49,101 nt of DNA from DAOSVX01 sp964493665 (GTDB lineage Bacteria > Bacillota_I > Bacilli_A > RF39 > UBA660), in the NCBI GenBank assembly GCA_964493665.1, contig CAZBOZ010000007.1, forward strand, positions 1 through 49,101, read 5' to 3'. Of the stretch, positions 16,677 through 24,919 are shown one piece after another. The position numbers and the translations under genes were made by a program. The notes under the pieces were generated by a model, which had not been told where the DNA came from, made no database searches, and was given only the letters and a program-made list of their open reading frames with translations. Position 1 is the first letter of the stretch. Each line of letters begins with the position of its first letter.

Positions 16677-16862
16677 ATGAAAACTTACAAATTAGGGGAT
16701 CATATAATAATGAAAAAAAAACATGCTTGCCAATCTAATGATTTTATTATAACTAGAGTTGGGGTTGACATAAAAATTAAGTGTGCGAATTGTAATAGGG
16801 AAATTATGATGGATCGTCTGGAATTTGATAAAAAGGTAAAAAAGGTGATAGGAAATGAATAG
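16677..16862 (+). CDS. DUF951 (YyzM-like) protein
   Basis: 61-residue protein with a paired-cysteine motif, IKIKCANCNREIMMDR, and a second Cys in KKKHACQSNDF, so a small metal- or nucleic-acid-binding fold is likely. It matches DUF951/YyzM, found between spo0J and ychF in many Firmicutes. Function unknown. AGGAG lies before the ATG. The end overlaps the next gene by 8 bases. Confidence 0.85.
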   Translation: MKTYKLGDHIIMKKKHACQSNDFIITRVGVDIKIKCANCNREIMMDRLEFDKKVKKVIGNE

Positions 16863-18396
16863 TAAGCTAGCAAAATTAAAAGAAAAAATAACTTTAAATC
16901 CCATAATGACATTTTTAATACTAACATTAATCACAATAATTGTAAGTGGATTTTTGTCCTGGATTGGAGCGGAAGCTAATTACAATAAAATAAATCCTAA
17001 TACTGGTGAATATGAAAATATTTTTGTTAGTATAACCTCTTTATTAAATCTTTCAGGGATGAAATATATTTTTAGTAATACACTTTCTAATTTTATTAAT
17101 TTTACTCCATTGAGTAGTTTAATAATTATTTTAATGGGGATTGGGATAATGGAAAAAAGTGGCTTTTTAAAAACAGCTTTTACATTATTAACAAAATATA
17201 TGAAAAAATATACAGTAACATTTATTATTTCTCTTTTGGGGATTTTAATGAGCATTGCTGGAGATATATCATTTCTGATTTTAATCCCTTTGAGTGCTCT
17301 ATTATTTAAATATGGTAAGAGAAATCCCTTGTTGGGGGTAATAACAGCTTTTGTTTCTTTAACTTGTGGAATGGGAATAAGTATCTTCTTTACATCAATG
17401 GATAGTACTTTATTAACTCAGACTATATTAGGATCGCATATTTTGGACGCTAATTATACTATTTCAGTATGGTCATTTTTATTTATTATGCTTTTTACAA
17501 GTGTTGGGTTAGCTTTTTTAATAACTTATATAACAGAAAAAATAACTATTACTAAATTAGAAAAATATGATTTTGAAGATACTCCTGAAGTAGAAATAAG
17601 TAAAAGTGATTTAAAAGGATTAATATTTGCCTTAATAGCGGGAATAATTTATTTATTAGTATTTGCTTATTGTGTTATTCCTGGCTTACCTTTATCAGGA
17701 GCATTACTAGATCATTCTCAAGCTTTATATATAGATAAATTGTTTAGTAGTGAGTCATTCTTCTCTATGGGATTTGTGTTTATTGTTATGATTTTATTTG
17801 TGGTTTTAGGATTGTTTTATGGTATAGGAGCCAAAACAATTGAAGATAACCATGATTTTTGTAAGTTTTTGGGCCATTCTTTAGATCATGTTGGTAAAAC
17901 TATAGTTTTAATATTTGTAGTTTCGGTTTTTATTAATGTATTTGAAAAAACTAATATTGGCACTTTAATTACAGCTTTATTTGCTAATGTTATTAATACT
18001 ACAAAATTTACTGGTATTCCTTTAATATTTTTACTTTTCTTAGTGGTTTCTATATCAACTATCTTCTTACCATCATCAGAAGCTAGATGGTTGATATTAT
18101 CAGGAGTTACTGTGCCAGTATTTATGAATGCCGGACTTAGTCCAGAGTTTAGTCAATTAATATTTAGATTTAGTGAATCATTTACTTTAGGTTTAACTCC
18201 ATTGTTTGCATATTTTATTATCTATTTAGCGTTCTTGGAAAGTTATAATCAAGAAAGAAAGCCAATTCATTTAACAAAAAGCTTAAAGTATTTGCTGCCC
18301 TATAATCTAATAATAGGCTTAGCATTATTAGTATTACTTATTGGTTGGTTCTTAATAGGACTTCCTATTGGTATAGGATCATTTGCAGTATTATAA
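16855..18396 (+). CDS. AbgT-family transporter
   Basis: 513-residue polytopic protein with about 12-13 membrane helices. It resembles the AbgT family (p-aminobenzoyl-glutamate and related transport, some sulfonamide efflux): N-terminal NPIMTFLILTLITIIVSG, MKYIFSNTLSNFINFTPL, MGIGIMEKSG, and the C-terminal IFLPSSEARWLILSGVTVPVFM. The substrate cannot be read from sequence. It is inserted between the DUF951 gene and ychF, which are normally adjacent, and overlaps DUF951 by 8 bases, so it is part of the parAB operon transcript here. Confidence 0.85.
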   Translation: MNSKLAKLKEKITLNPIMTFLILTLITIIVSGFLSWIGAEANYNKINPNTGEYENIFVSITSLLNLSGMKYIFSNTLSNFINFTPLSSLIIILMGIGIMEKSGFLKTAFTLLTKYMKKYTVTFIISLLGILMSIAGDISFLILIPLSALLFKYGKRNPLLGVITAFVSLTCGMGISIFFTSMDSTLLTQTILGSHILDANYTISVWSFLFIMLFTSVGLAFLITYITEKITITKLEKYDFEDTPEVEISKSDLKGLIFALIAGIIYLLVFAYCVIPGLPLSGALLDHSQALYIDKLFSSESFFSMGFVFIVMILFVVLGLFYGIGAKTIEDNHDFCKFLGHSLDHVGKTIVLIFVVSVFINVFEKTNIGTLITALFANVINTTKFTGIPLIFLLFLVVSISTIFLPSSEARWLILSGVTVPVFMNAGLSPEFSQLIFRFSESFTLGLTPLFAYFIIYLAFLESYNQERKPIHLTKSLKYLLPYNLIIGLALLVLLIGWFLIGLPIGIGSFAVL

Positions 18397-18421
18397 ATTA
18401 TAAAAAGTTATAGGAGGGTTT

Positions 18422-19519
18422 ATGTCACTAAAAGCTGGAATAGTCGGACTTCCTAATGTGGGAAAGTCAACTTTGTTTAATGCTATTACAAAGAAAAATA
18501 TCTTGGCAGCTAATTATCCTTTTGCTACCATTGATCCTAATGTAGGAGTGGTAACGGTGCCAGATTCTAGATTAGAAGTTTTAGAAAAAATGTATATTCC
18601 TGAAAAAGTTGTTCCAACCACTTTTGAATTCATAGATATAGCTGGACTTGTCAGGGGAGCTTCTAAAGGAGAAGGGCTAGGTAATAAATTTTTATCTCAT
18701 ATAAGAGATGTGGATGCTATTGTTGAAGTAGTAAGAGCTTTTGATAGTAAAGAAATAATTCATGTGGAAAATAATGTTGACCCAATAAGAGATATAGAAA
18801 TAATAAATATTGAATTATCCTTAGCAGATTTAGAAATAATTGAAGGAAGAGTATCTAAATTACAAAAAAAGTTGGAATCTAGCAAAGATAAACAAGAAGA
18901 ATTAGAATATGAGGTTTTAAAAAAGAGTAAAGAAGCATTATTACAAAATGTTCCTTTAAGGCGACTAGAATATAACGAAGAAGAAAAAACTATTTTGAAA
19001 GGCTATAATTTTTTAACTTTAAAACCACTTATTTATGCTGCAAATGTTAATGATAATGATATGGTTTTAGACAATGATTATGTTAAGGTTATAAAAGATT
19101 ATGCTGCTAAAGAAGGATCTGGAGTAGTAGTTATATGTGCCAAAATGGAAAGTGAACTTGCCGAATTAAATGATGATGATAAGCATCAATTCTTAAAAGA
19201 TTTGGGAATAGAATATAGTGGATTGGATAAACTTATATTTGCTACTTATTCATTATTGGGATTAGAAACATTTTTTACTACTGGAAAAGACGAAGTAAGA
19301 GCTTGGACTTTCGTTAAAGGAACGAATGCTAAAAGATGTGCTGGTATAATCCATACTGATTTTGAGAGGGGATTTATAAAAGCTGAAATAATGAGTTTTT
19401 CTGATTTAGAACTATTGAAAGATGAAAAAAAAGTTAAAGAAGCTGGCAAGCTTCGTTTAGAAGGAAAAGACTATATAATGCAAGATGGAGACATATGCTT
19501 TTTCCGATTTAATGTTTAA
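18422..19519 (+). CDS. ychF: Redox-responsive ATPase YchF (EngD)
   Basis: 365-residue Obg-family P-loop protein that prefers ATP and binds ribosomes. G1 is GLPNVGKSTLFNA (8-20), G3 is FIDIAGLVRGASKGEGLGNKF, followed by the coiled-coil insertion (about 130-200) and the C-terminal TGS domain with TFVKGTNAKRCAGIIHTDFERGFIKAE split over its beta strands, ending DGDICFFRFNV. Length is normal. GGAGG before ATG. Its terminator overlaps the promoter of the rpsF operon. Confidence 0.97.
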   Translation: MSLKAGIVGLPNVGKSTLFNAITKKNILAANYPFATIDPNVGVVTVPDSRLEVLEKMYIPEKVVPTTFEFIDIAGLVRGASKGEGLGNKFLSHIRDVDAIVEVVRAFDSKEIIHVENNVDPIRDIEIINIELSLADLEIIEGRVSKLQKKLESSKDKQEELEYEVLKKSKEALLQNVPLRRLEYNEEEKTILKGYNFLTLKPLIYAANVNDNDMVLDNDYVKVIKDYAAKEGSGVVVICAKMESELAELNDDDKHQFLKDLGIEYSGLDKLIFATYSLLGLETFFTTGKDEVRAWTFVKGTNAKRCAGIIHTDFERGFIKAEIMSFSDLELLKDEKKVKEAGKLRLEGKDYIMQDGDICFFRFNV

Positions 19520-19528
19520 AAAGATATT

Positions 19529-19559
19529 AAAAGTATAATAGTTTACATTATACTTTTTA
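19529..19559 (+). terminator. Intrinsic terminator after ychF
   Basis: AAAAGTATAAT, loop AGTTTAC, ATTATACTTTT: an 11-bp perfect stem. Its loop supplies most of the -35 of the next promoter. Confidence 0.75.
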
Positions 19560-19570
19560 TTTGCTATAAT
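19542..19570 (+). promoter_or_regulatory. Promoter of rpsF-ssb-rpsR
   Basis: TTTACA (19542-19547), 17-base spacer, TATAAT (19565-19570) with an extended TGC before it. The -35 falls in the loop and arm of the upstream terminator. Confidence 0.75.
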
Positions 19571-19585
19571 ACGCTTGAGCTTAAA

Positions 19586-19627
19586 GCTCCTTGCTTCTTT
19601 TAGAAGCCGAAATAGACCATAAGGAGG
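19586..19627 (+). promoter_or_regulatory. S6:S18-type autoregulatory leader before rpsF
   Basis: CTCCTT (19587-19592) is complementary to AAGGAG (19621-19626), the rpsF Shine-Dalgarno. Inside lies a GCTTC/GAAGC hairpin followed by CCG (19607-19609) and an A-rich bulge. This is the known S6:S18 leader layout, where the CCG mimics the rRNA site and the protein complex stabilises the closed form that hides the ribosome-binding site. The structure is read by eye. Confidence 0.75.
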
Positions 19628-19634
19628 TGAATTA

Positions 19635-19916
19635 ATGAGAAAATATGAAATCATGTTTATCGTTAAGTCAAATTTAGAAAGTGAATCTTTAAATAAGATC
19701 ACTGATGATTTAAAAAAGACTTTTAAAGATAAAAAACTTGAATTTAAAGATATGGGCCAAAAGAGATTTGCTTATCCAATTAAAAAGGAAGTAAATGGTT
19801 ACTATTATCTAATAACTGTTGAAGCAACAGCAGAAGAGATAGAAAATTTTAGGCATAAGGTCCTTGTTAATGAAGATATTATTAGACATTTAATTATTAA
19901 TCTAGATGAGGAGTAA
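19635..19916 (+). CDS. rpsF: 30S ribosomal protein S6
   Basis: 93-residue small-subunit platform protein. MRKYEIMFIVKSNLE opens the family's first beta strand, GQKRFAYPIKKEVNGYYYLI is the central segment, and the C-terminus has EDIIRHLIINLDEE with no long tail. AAGGAGGTGAATTA before ATG is the sequestered ribosome-binding site described above. ssb follows after 3 bases and rpsR after that, the universal rpsF-ssb-rpsR order; S6 and S18 bind each other on the ribosome and probably on this leader. Confidence 0.97.
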   Translation: MRKYEIMFIVKSNLESESLNKITDDLKKTFKDKKLEFKDMGQKRFAYPIKKEVNGYYYLITVEATAEEIENFRHKVLVNEDIIRHLIINLDEE

Positions 19917-19919
19917 AAT

Positions 19920-20384
19920 ATGAATAAAGTTATTTTAATTGGGAGGCTTACAAAAGATCCTGAATTAAAAACTATAGGTAGCGGAGTAGCTACTGTAGCA
20001 TTTAGCATTGCAGTTCAAAGAAGCTTTACCAACCAGAATGGTGAAAGGGAAGCCGACTTTATAAACTGTGTGGCATGGCGTCGTCAAGCTGAAAATATTT
20101 CTAAATACTGTACTAAAGGAACTCAAGTTGCTGTTGAAGGTAGAATTCAAACTAGAAGTTATGATGCTCAAGATGGAACAAAAAGATATGTAACAGAAGT
20201 TATATGTGATAACGTTACTTTTTTAGGCAGCAAGGGTGATAAACAAAATAGTTATATGCCCGGTGAAGGAACAGACTTAATTGCTCCTGCTGATCAAGAT
20301 ATTAAGACTACGGATGTAACAGAAGATCCTTTTAAAGACTTTGGTGAAGAAATAGTTTTATCTGATGATGATTTACCATTTTAA
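19920..20384 (+). CDS. ssb: Single-stranded DNA-binding protein
   Basis: 154 residues. The N-terminal OB fold (MNKVILIGRLTKDPELK...GSGVATVAFSIAV, NCVAWRRQAENISKY, VAVEGRIQTRSY) coats single-stranded DNA in replication and repair. A short flexible linker is followed by the acidic tip DDDLPF, the docking motif for partner proteins. Length and tip indicate a complete gene. It lies between rpsF and rpsR and shares their promoter and leader. Confidence 0.97.
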   Translation: MNKVILIGRLTKDPELKTIGSGVATVAFSIAVQRSFTNQNGEREADFINCVAWRRQAENISKYCTKGTQVAVEGRIQTRSYDAQDGTKRYVTEVICDNVTFLGSKGDKQNSYMPGEGTDLIAPADQDIKTTDVTEDPFKDFGEEIVLSDDDLPF

Positions 20385-20397
20385 AGGAGGAAAATAG

Positions 20398-20613
20398 ATG
20401 GCAGAATTTTATCGTAAGAAAAAAAGAGTATGTCAAATGTGTTTAGGCAAAGATGTTGATTATAAAGATCCAATGATTGTTTCAAAATATATAAATGAAA
20501 AAGGGAAAATACTTCCTAGAAGAGTTACTGGAGCTTGTGCTAAACACCAAAGATATATTGCAAAACAAATAAAAAGATCAAGATTTATGGCTTTTATACC
20601 TTATGTTAAATAA
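20398..20613 (+). CDS. rpsR: 30S ribosomal protein S18, zinc-type
   Basis: 71 residues. Core signatures are KDPMIVSKYINEKGKILPRR and TGACAKHQRYIAKQIKRSR. Cys12-x-x-Cys15 together with Cys47-x-x-His50 form a likely zinc-binding set, i.e. the C+ form of S18 that is usually replaced by a C- form in zinc-limited cells. AAAGGAGG before ATG. It closes the rpsF operon; the terminator stem includes its stop codon. Confidence 0.97.
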   Translation: MAEFYRKKKRVCQMCLGKDVDYKDPMIVSKYINEKGKILPRRVTGACAKHQRYIAKQIKRSRFMAFIPYVK

Positions 20614-20622
20614 GGTTTTTTT
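20599..20622 (+). terminator. Intrinsic terminator after rpsR
   Basis: CCTTAT, GTTAA, ATAAGG, then seven T. The stem spans the rpsR stop codon. Confidence 0.8.
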
Positions 20623-20692
20623 ATTTCATAAAATTTTCACTTTTTATTAAATTTTATTTCACATATAAAAAATACAATTAAAATACATCTTA

Positions 20693-20701
20693 TGCTATAA
20701 T
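20693..20701 (+). promoter_or_regulatory. Extended -10 promoter of the Abi_2 gene
   Basis: TGCTATAAT 22 bases before the ATG at 20724. The 20623-20690 segment before it is very A/T-rich with a loose repeat of AAATTTT...TTTCAC; I see no stable structure in it. Confidence 0.55.
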
Positions 20702-20723
20702 TGCAATAGTAGGAGAATCAGAT

Positions 20724-21656
20724 ATGGTAAAATCATTCAAAACATTAGATGAACAAATAGAAATATTAAAAGACAAAGGCCTAGTAATTGAGGATGAAGC
20801 CTTAACTAAAGAAATATTACTTAGAGAAAGTTATTTCTTTATTAGTGGTTATAGACATGTCTTTTTAATATCTCCTTCACAAAGGAATTATTTACCAAAT
20901 ACTAGTTTTAGAGAACTATATGGTATGTTTAATTTTGATCGTCAAATAAGAAATATTATTTTTAAAAATCTTTTAATTATTGAAAATAATATTAAAAGTA
21001 TATTTGCTTATCAAATAGCTAAAAAATATGGCTATAAAGAATCTGATTATATGAACCCTAAAAATTTTGATAGTGATCCTGAAAAATCTAATCAAATAAA
21101 TGATTTATTAAGAAAAATGAAAAGGCAAGTAAGGGTTAATGGTAGTCAACATACCGCGACTAGTCATTATATAGCTAACTATGGATACATTCCTCCTTGG
21201 GTTGTTGTTAAAGTATTATCTTTTGGCATAGTAAGTGAATTATATACAGTATTAAAAAAGGAAGATCAAGAAGATATAGCTAGTATATATGGAATATCAG
21301 TGGATAATTTATTGACTTATTTGCCAATTTTAGCTAATTATCGAAATTTATGTGCTCATGAAGATATATTATATAACCACAAAACTCAAAGACAGATTGA
21401 AGATACAAAATTTCATGCTATGCTTAATATTCCAATGAGTGATGGTGAGTATATTTATGGTAAAGATGATTTGTTCGCTCTAATTATTATTATGAAACGC
21501 ATGTTAAGAGAAGAAGAATTTACCTTGTTAATAAATGAGCTGGATTATGAGATAAGCATCTTAGAAGGTAAGCTGAAAGTTATAAATATTGAAAAAGTTT
21601 TAAATAAAATGGGCATCCCTTTAAATTATGGAGATGTTTCTAAATTGGAGAAATGA
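20724..21656 (+). CDS. Abi_2 (AbiD/AbiF-like) HEPN protein
   Basis: 310-residue protein of the Abi_2 family (PF07751), linked to abortive phage infection. Family marks are the N-terminal KSFKTLDEQIEILKDKGL, ESYFFISGYRH, MFNFDRQIRNIIF, and NYGYIPPWVVVKVLSFGIVS split by a turn. The HEPN RNase motif is R207-N-L-C-A-H212 in NYRNLCAHEDILYNH, an R-N-x3-H that is intact, so RNA cleavage is plausible. It has its own promoter and overlaps the protease leader region by a few bases. Single-gene insertion between rpsR and htrA. Recent work ties AbiF relatives to small antitoxin RNAs; none is evident here. Confidence 0.85.
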   Translation: MVKSFKTLDEQIEILKDKGLVIEDEALTKEILLRESYFFISGYRHVFLISPSQRNYLPNTSFRELYGMFNFDRQIRNIIFKNLLIIENNIKSIFAYQIAKKYGYKESDYMNPKNFDSDPEKSNQINDLLRKMKRQVRVNGSQHTATSHYIANYGYIPPWVVVKVLSFGIVSELYTVLKKEDQEDIASIYGISVDNLLTYLPILANYRNLCAHEDILYNHKTQRQIEDTKFHAMLNIPMSDGEYIYGKDDLFALIIIMKRMLREEEFTLLINELDYEISILEGKLKVINIEKVLNKMGIPLNYGDVSKLEK

Positions 21657-21658
21657 TT

Positions 21659-22774
21659 ATGAATAAGATTGGTGAAATAGAAGTTAAAGAAAGACGTAAT
21701 AATTTAAATATAAAGCTTATCGTTGCTATAATAATTTCTTTATTTGTTGGAGCTTTAGCTATGTATGCGGCATTTTATTTTTTACCAATTGCTAGGAGTC
21801 AAGTAACAAATCAACTAGAAAAAGAAGTTACAGTGACAGATACTGGAATTAGTGAAGCTGTAGATAAACTTTACGATGCCGTAGTAGTGGTTGAATCTTA
21901 TCTTAATAACCAAGAAATAGCCAGTGGGAGTGGATTTGTTTATAAAACTGAAGGCGGACTTGCCTATATATTAACAAATACTCATGTTATAAATAATGCT
22001 TCTACAATATATGTCATATTTACTGATGGTAGTCGAAAAGAAGTATCTTTAGTGGGCAAAGATGAGTATTCAGATATAGCAGTATTATCAATTACTGATG
22101 AAGATTTTTCAGTAGCAGTAATTGGTGATAGCGAAGTGATGAAACTAGGTGATACTGTATTTACCGTTGGAGCTCCTATAGATAGTGAATATTCAGGAAC
22201 TGTGACTAGAGGGATAGTATCTGGGAAAGATAGAATGATAGAAGTATCTATAAACACCACCAATGATTTTGTTATGAAAGTTATTCAAACTGATGCTGCA
22301 GTAAATAGTGGCAATAGTGGTGGACCCCTTGCTAACTCAAATGGTGAAGTAATTGGAATAACATCTTTAAAATTAGTTTCATCTGGAGTAGAAGGCATGG
22401 GATTTGCCATACCAATTGAAGATGCTTTGTATTATGCTGCTAAGATTGAAAATGGTGAAGAAATAGTAAGACCATTCCTTGGTGTAGCAATGATTGATCT
22501 AACTGATTTGAATTCCTTATATTTGAGTGGTATTGAAATACCAGAGAATATATATGGTGTAGTTGTTGCTGAAGTGGTTGAAGATAGTCCTGCTTCTAAA
22601 GCCAGTTTATTAAAAGGAGATATAATTTGTAAAGTGGGCGATGAGGAAGTAACTTCTGTTGCTGAATTAAGATACGAACTATATAAAAACGCTCCAGGAG
22701 ACACAATAGAAATATCTTATGTCAGAAATGAAAAGTTAAATGCTGTAAGTATTAAATTAGTAGCCAGTGAATAG
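21659..22774 (+). CDS. htrA: HtrA/DegP-like membrane-anchored serine protease
   Basis: 371 residues. One N-terminal membrane helix (about 18-40) anchors a trypsin-like domain outside the membrane. The triad is visible: His in LTNTHVINNA (near 107), Asp in YSDIAVL (near 137), Ser in GNSGGPL (near 218). A PDZ domain (about 270-365) includes ILLKGDII-type DSPASKASLLKGDIICKVG. It degrades damaged exported proteins. ATG at 21659 is preferred over 21653, which is only 2 bases from GGAG. It overlaps the Abi_2 operon end closely, so the two may be co-transcribed. Confidence 0.94.
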   Translation: MNKIGEIEVKERRNNLNIKLIVAIIISLFVGALAMYAAFYFLPIARSQVTNQLEKEVTVTDTGISEAVDKLYDAVVVVESYLNNQEIASGSGFVYKTEGGLAYILTNTHVINNASTIYVIFTDGSRKEVSLVGKDEYSDIAVLSITDEDFSVAVIGDSEVMKLGDTVFTVGAPIDSEYSGTVTRGIVSGKDRMIEVSINTTNDFVMKVIQTDAAVNSGNSGGPLANSNGEVIGITSLKLVSSGVEGMGFAIPIEDALYYAAKIENGEEIVRPFLGVAMIDLTDLNSLYLSGIEIPENIYGVVVAEVVEDSPASKASLLKGDIICKVGDEEVTSVAELRYELYKNAPGDTIEISYVRNEKLNAVSIKLVASE

Positions 22775-22786
22775 CTGGCTTTTTTA
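22760..22786 (+). terminator. Intrinsic terminator after htrA
   Basis: AGCCAG, loop, CTGGCT, TTTTT. The stem covers the stop codon. Confidence 0.8.
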
Positions 22787-22820
22787 TTTTGTTGATGTAT
22801 AATTAAAAAGAGGTAAATTT

Positions 22821-23999
22821 ATGATAATAACTGTTGATAAAATGGATCATCAAGGAAGAGGAATAGCTAAGATACAAGGTAAGATTGTATTTATTCCGTA
22901 TGCTTTAATTGGTGAAAAGGTGGAAATAAAAATAGTAAAAGAATATGCTAAATATATGGAAGCTGAAATTTTAAAAATAATAACTCCAAGTTCACAAAGA
23001 ATAGAGCCAAAATGCCCTTATTATATGGATTGTGGAGGATGTAATTTACAACATTTAGATTATCAAGAATACTTAAATATTAAAAAAGATCAGATAAAAG
23101 ACATTTTCAAAAGGTATCTTAGCTTAGATATTGACCCAATTATAATAGGCAATTCTAATCCTTATAATTATCGAAATAAAATATCTTTAAAAATAGAAAA
23201 TGGTAAAATTGGTTTTTATCAAAACCGAAGTAATAAATTAATAGAAATAAAAGAATGCTTGATAGTTGATAAAAATATAAATAGAATCTTAAAAGGGATA
23301 AAAATAAAAAATGGCAATTTAGTTATTAGAACAAATTTTAATAAAGAATTGATTTTAATAATAAATTCAAAAGATAAAATTAAGTTTGAAGAATTAATTA
23401 AAAAATATAATATTATTGGTGTTATTCAAAATAACAAAATTATTTATGGTAAAGATTATTTAATTGAAGAGATAAATGGCTTTAAATTTAAGATAAATTA
23501 CAATTCTTTTTTTCAAACTAATAATTATATAAATGGTAAATTACTAGAAATATTAAACAAAAGTATTCCTAGCAATTTGAATGTTTTAGATTTATTTTGT
23601 GGAGTTGGTTCACTTGGTTTATCGATTGCTAATAAATCTAAAACGATAACTGGCATTGAGATTATCCCTGAAGCTATTTTAAACACTCAAGATAATGCTA
23701 AATTAAATAATATAACTAATTCATCTTTTATATGTGAAGATGCTTTAAAACTCAATTTAAGAGATTATAGAGACATGGATATAATTGTTGTTGATCCACC
23801 TAGAAGCGGATTAAATAGTAATATTATTAAAAGTATTAGTTCCAAATATTTAATATATATTTCTTGTGATCCAATGACTTTAACAAGAGATTTAAAGGAG
23901 CTTTTAAAAAAATATAATATAGAAAATTTATATGTATTAGATATGTTTTCTTTTACAAGTCATGTTGAATGTTTTATAAAGCTAGTAAAAAAAGATTAA
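22821..23999 (+). CDS. rlmD: 23S rRNA (uracil-C5)-methyltransferase, RlmD/TrmA family
   Basis: 392 residues. N-terminal TRAM-like RNA-binding domain (GRGIAKIQGKIVFIPYALIGE). An iron-sulfur set Cys65-x5-Cys71-x2-Cys74 in KCPYYMDCGGCNLQHL plus Cys146 in IKECLIV matches the RlmD/RlmCD type. The methyltransferase part has LDLFCGVGSLGL (AdoMet), DPPRSGL and ISCDPMTL with the catalytic Cys. In B. subtilis one such enzyme (RlmCD) methylates two 23S uridines, and here too the exact target is uncertain. AGAGG before ATG. Confidence 0.88.
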   Translation: MIITVDKMDHQGRGIAKIQGKIVFIPYALIGEKVEIKIVKEYAKYMEAEILKIITPSSQRIEPKCPYYMDCGGCNLQHLDYQEYLNIKKDQIKDIFKRYLSLDIDPIIIGNSNPYNYRNKISLKIENGKIGFYQNRSNKLIEIKECLIVDKNINRILKGIKIKNGNLVIRTNFNKELILIINSKDKIKFEELIKKYNIIGVIQNNKIIYGKDYLIEEINGFKFKINYNSFFQTNNYINGKLLEILNKSIPSNLNVLDLFCGVGSLGLSIANKSKTITGIEIIPEAILNTQDNAKLNNITNSSFICEDALKLNLRDYRDMDIIVVDPPRSGLNSNIIKSISSKYLIYISCDPMTLTRDLKELLKKYNIENLYVLDMFSFTSHVECFIKLVKKD

Positions 24000-24042
24000 A
24001 AAAAATAAAAAATTGTTTTATAATTATTATAGGAGGTATGAT

Positions 24043-24354
24043 ATGAAAAAAGTTGGCTTGATTAGTGGCTCCATTATCTTAGTACTATTAATAGCTTTCG
24101 GAGCATATTACTTTCTGTATTTAAATAAACGCGATGCAAAAATATTAGACAATTATGAAACACAAATAACTTCTATTGAGGAAAGTGTAACAGATGATGA
24201 AACTGTTGATCAAAGCATTTCCGAAGAGATTAGTGAAAACGTTACTGAAGATGACGAATCTTTAGATGATTTGGAAGCTAGCTTAAATTCTATTTTAAAT
24301 AGTTTAGAAAAAATTGAAGATGCTCAAGCAGATTTGGCTGCTGAAGCTGATTAA
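24043..24354 (+). CDS. Small acidic membrane-anchored protein
   Basis: 103 residues. MKK, then one hydrophobic helix (about 5-26) ending near a Lys-Arg pair, then a strongly acidic, helical tail rich in Glu, Asp and Ser (ITSIEESVTDDETVDQSIS, DDLEASLNSILNSLEKIEDA). I do not recognise a family. ATG at 24043 is set by a perfect AGGAGG 6-8 bases upstream. The next gene follows after 10 bases and also encodes an exported helical protein, so they are probably a functional pair at the membrane or outside it. Confidence 0.7.
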   Translation: MKKVGLISGSIILVLLIAFGAYYFLYLNKRDAKILDNYETQITSIEESVTDDETVDQSISEEISENVTEDDESLDDLEASLNSILNSLEKIEDAQADLAAEAD

Positions 24355-24364
24355 AGGAGAGAAA

Positions 24365-24853
24365 ATGAAAAATAAAATTTTAGGAATATTATTTGGCGGT
24401 TTATTGGCTTTTACTTTAATTGCAGTGCCAATTGTTTATGCCGTAAGCGAAAATGCCAATGAAAATGCTACAACAAATGGTAATTCTACTACTGCAGCAG
24501 AAAAGAAAACTTTAGCTGCTGAAACAAGAGTTTTAATAAAAACTCAAGCTCAAGAACTTGCTCAATTAAGAGAAGAATTAAAAGAGAAAATAGCTTTAAA
24601 AAGAACGGAATTAAATCAGTATCGTGAACAAGAAGAATTAACTGAACAGCAAAGAGAACAAATTAGAGAAATGACTCAAGATATGGAACAGCTTCAAGTA
24701 AAACTTGGCGCTGCTTATGCAAACGCTATCCAAGCGATGCAAAGCTATAAAGGTGATACTTCAGAAGAAAAACTAACTGGTTTAGATTTAGTTGCAGCTT
24801 CTCAACAACAAAGGATTATATATTTACAAGAAGCAATCGATTTATTAGATTAA
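24365..24853 (+). CDS. Secreted coiled-coil protein
   Basis: 162 residues. A clear signal peptide (KNKILGILFGGLLAFTLIAV, then PIVYAV) is followed by a low-complexity Asn/Thr linker and a long Glu/Gln/Lys-rich helix (AQELAQLREELKEKIALKRT, REQEELTEQQREQIREM) likely to form a coiled coil. It ends LQEAIDLLD. No known family. AAAGGAGAG precedes ATG. It follows the small acidic membrane protein and ends with a terminator, forming a two-gene operon. Confidence 0.75.
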   Translation: MKNKILGILFGGLLAFTLIAVPIVYAVSENANENATTNGNSTTAAEKKTLAAETRVLIKTQAQELAQLREELKEKIALKRTELNQYREQEELTEQQREQIREMTQDMEQLQVKLGAAYANAIQAMQSYKGDTSEEKLTGLDLVAASQQQRIIYLQEAIDLLD

Positions 24854-24878
24854 AAAAATCAAGCAATTGATTTTTTTA
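24852..24878 (+). terminator. Intrinsic terminator
   Basis: AAAAATCAA, GCAA, TTGATTTTTTT after the coiled-coil gene. Confidence 0.75.
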
Positions 24879-24888
24879 TTTGCTTTTG

Positions 24889-24897
24889 TGCTATACT
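24889..24897 (+). promoter_or_regulatory. Extended -10 promoter
   Basis: TGCTATACT 23 bases before the GTG start of the O-antigen-ligase-like gene. Confidence 0.5.
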
Positions 24898-24919
24898 TAA
24901 AATGGTAAGGTGAGTTAGT

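Noticed and set aside
20623..20690. Structured antitoxin RNA for the Abi_2 gene
   Set aside because: The segment is nearly all A/T with no stable stem I can read. Kept only as an open question.
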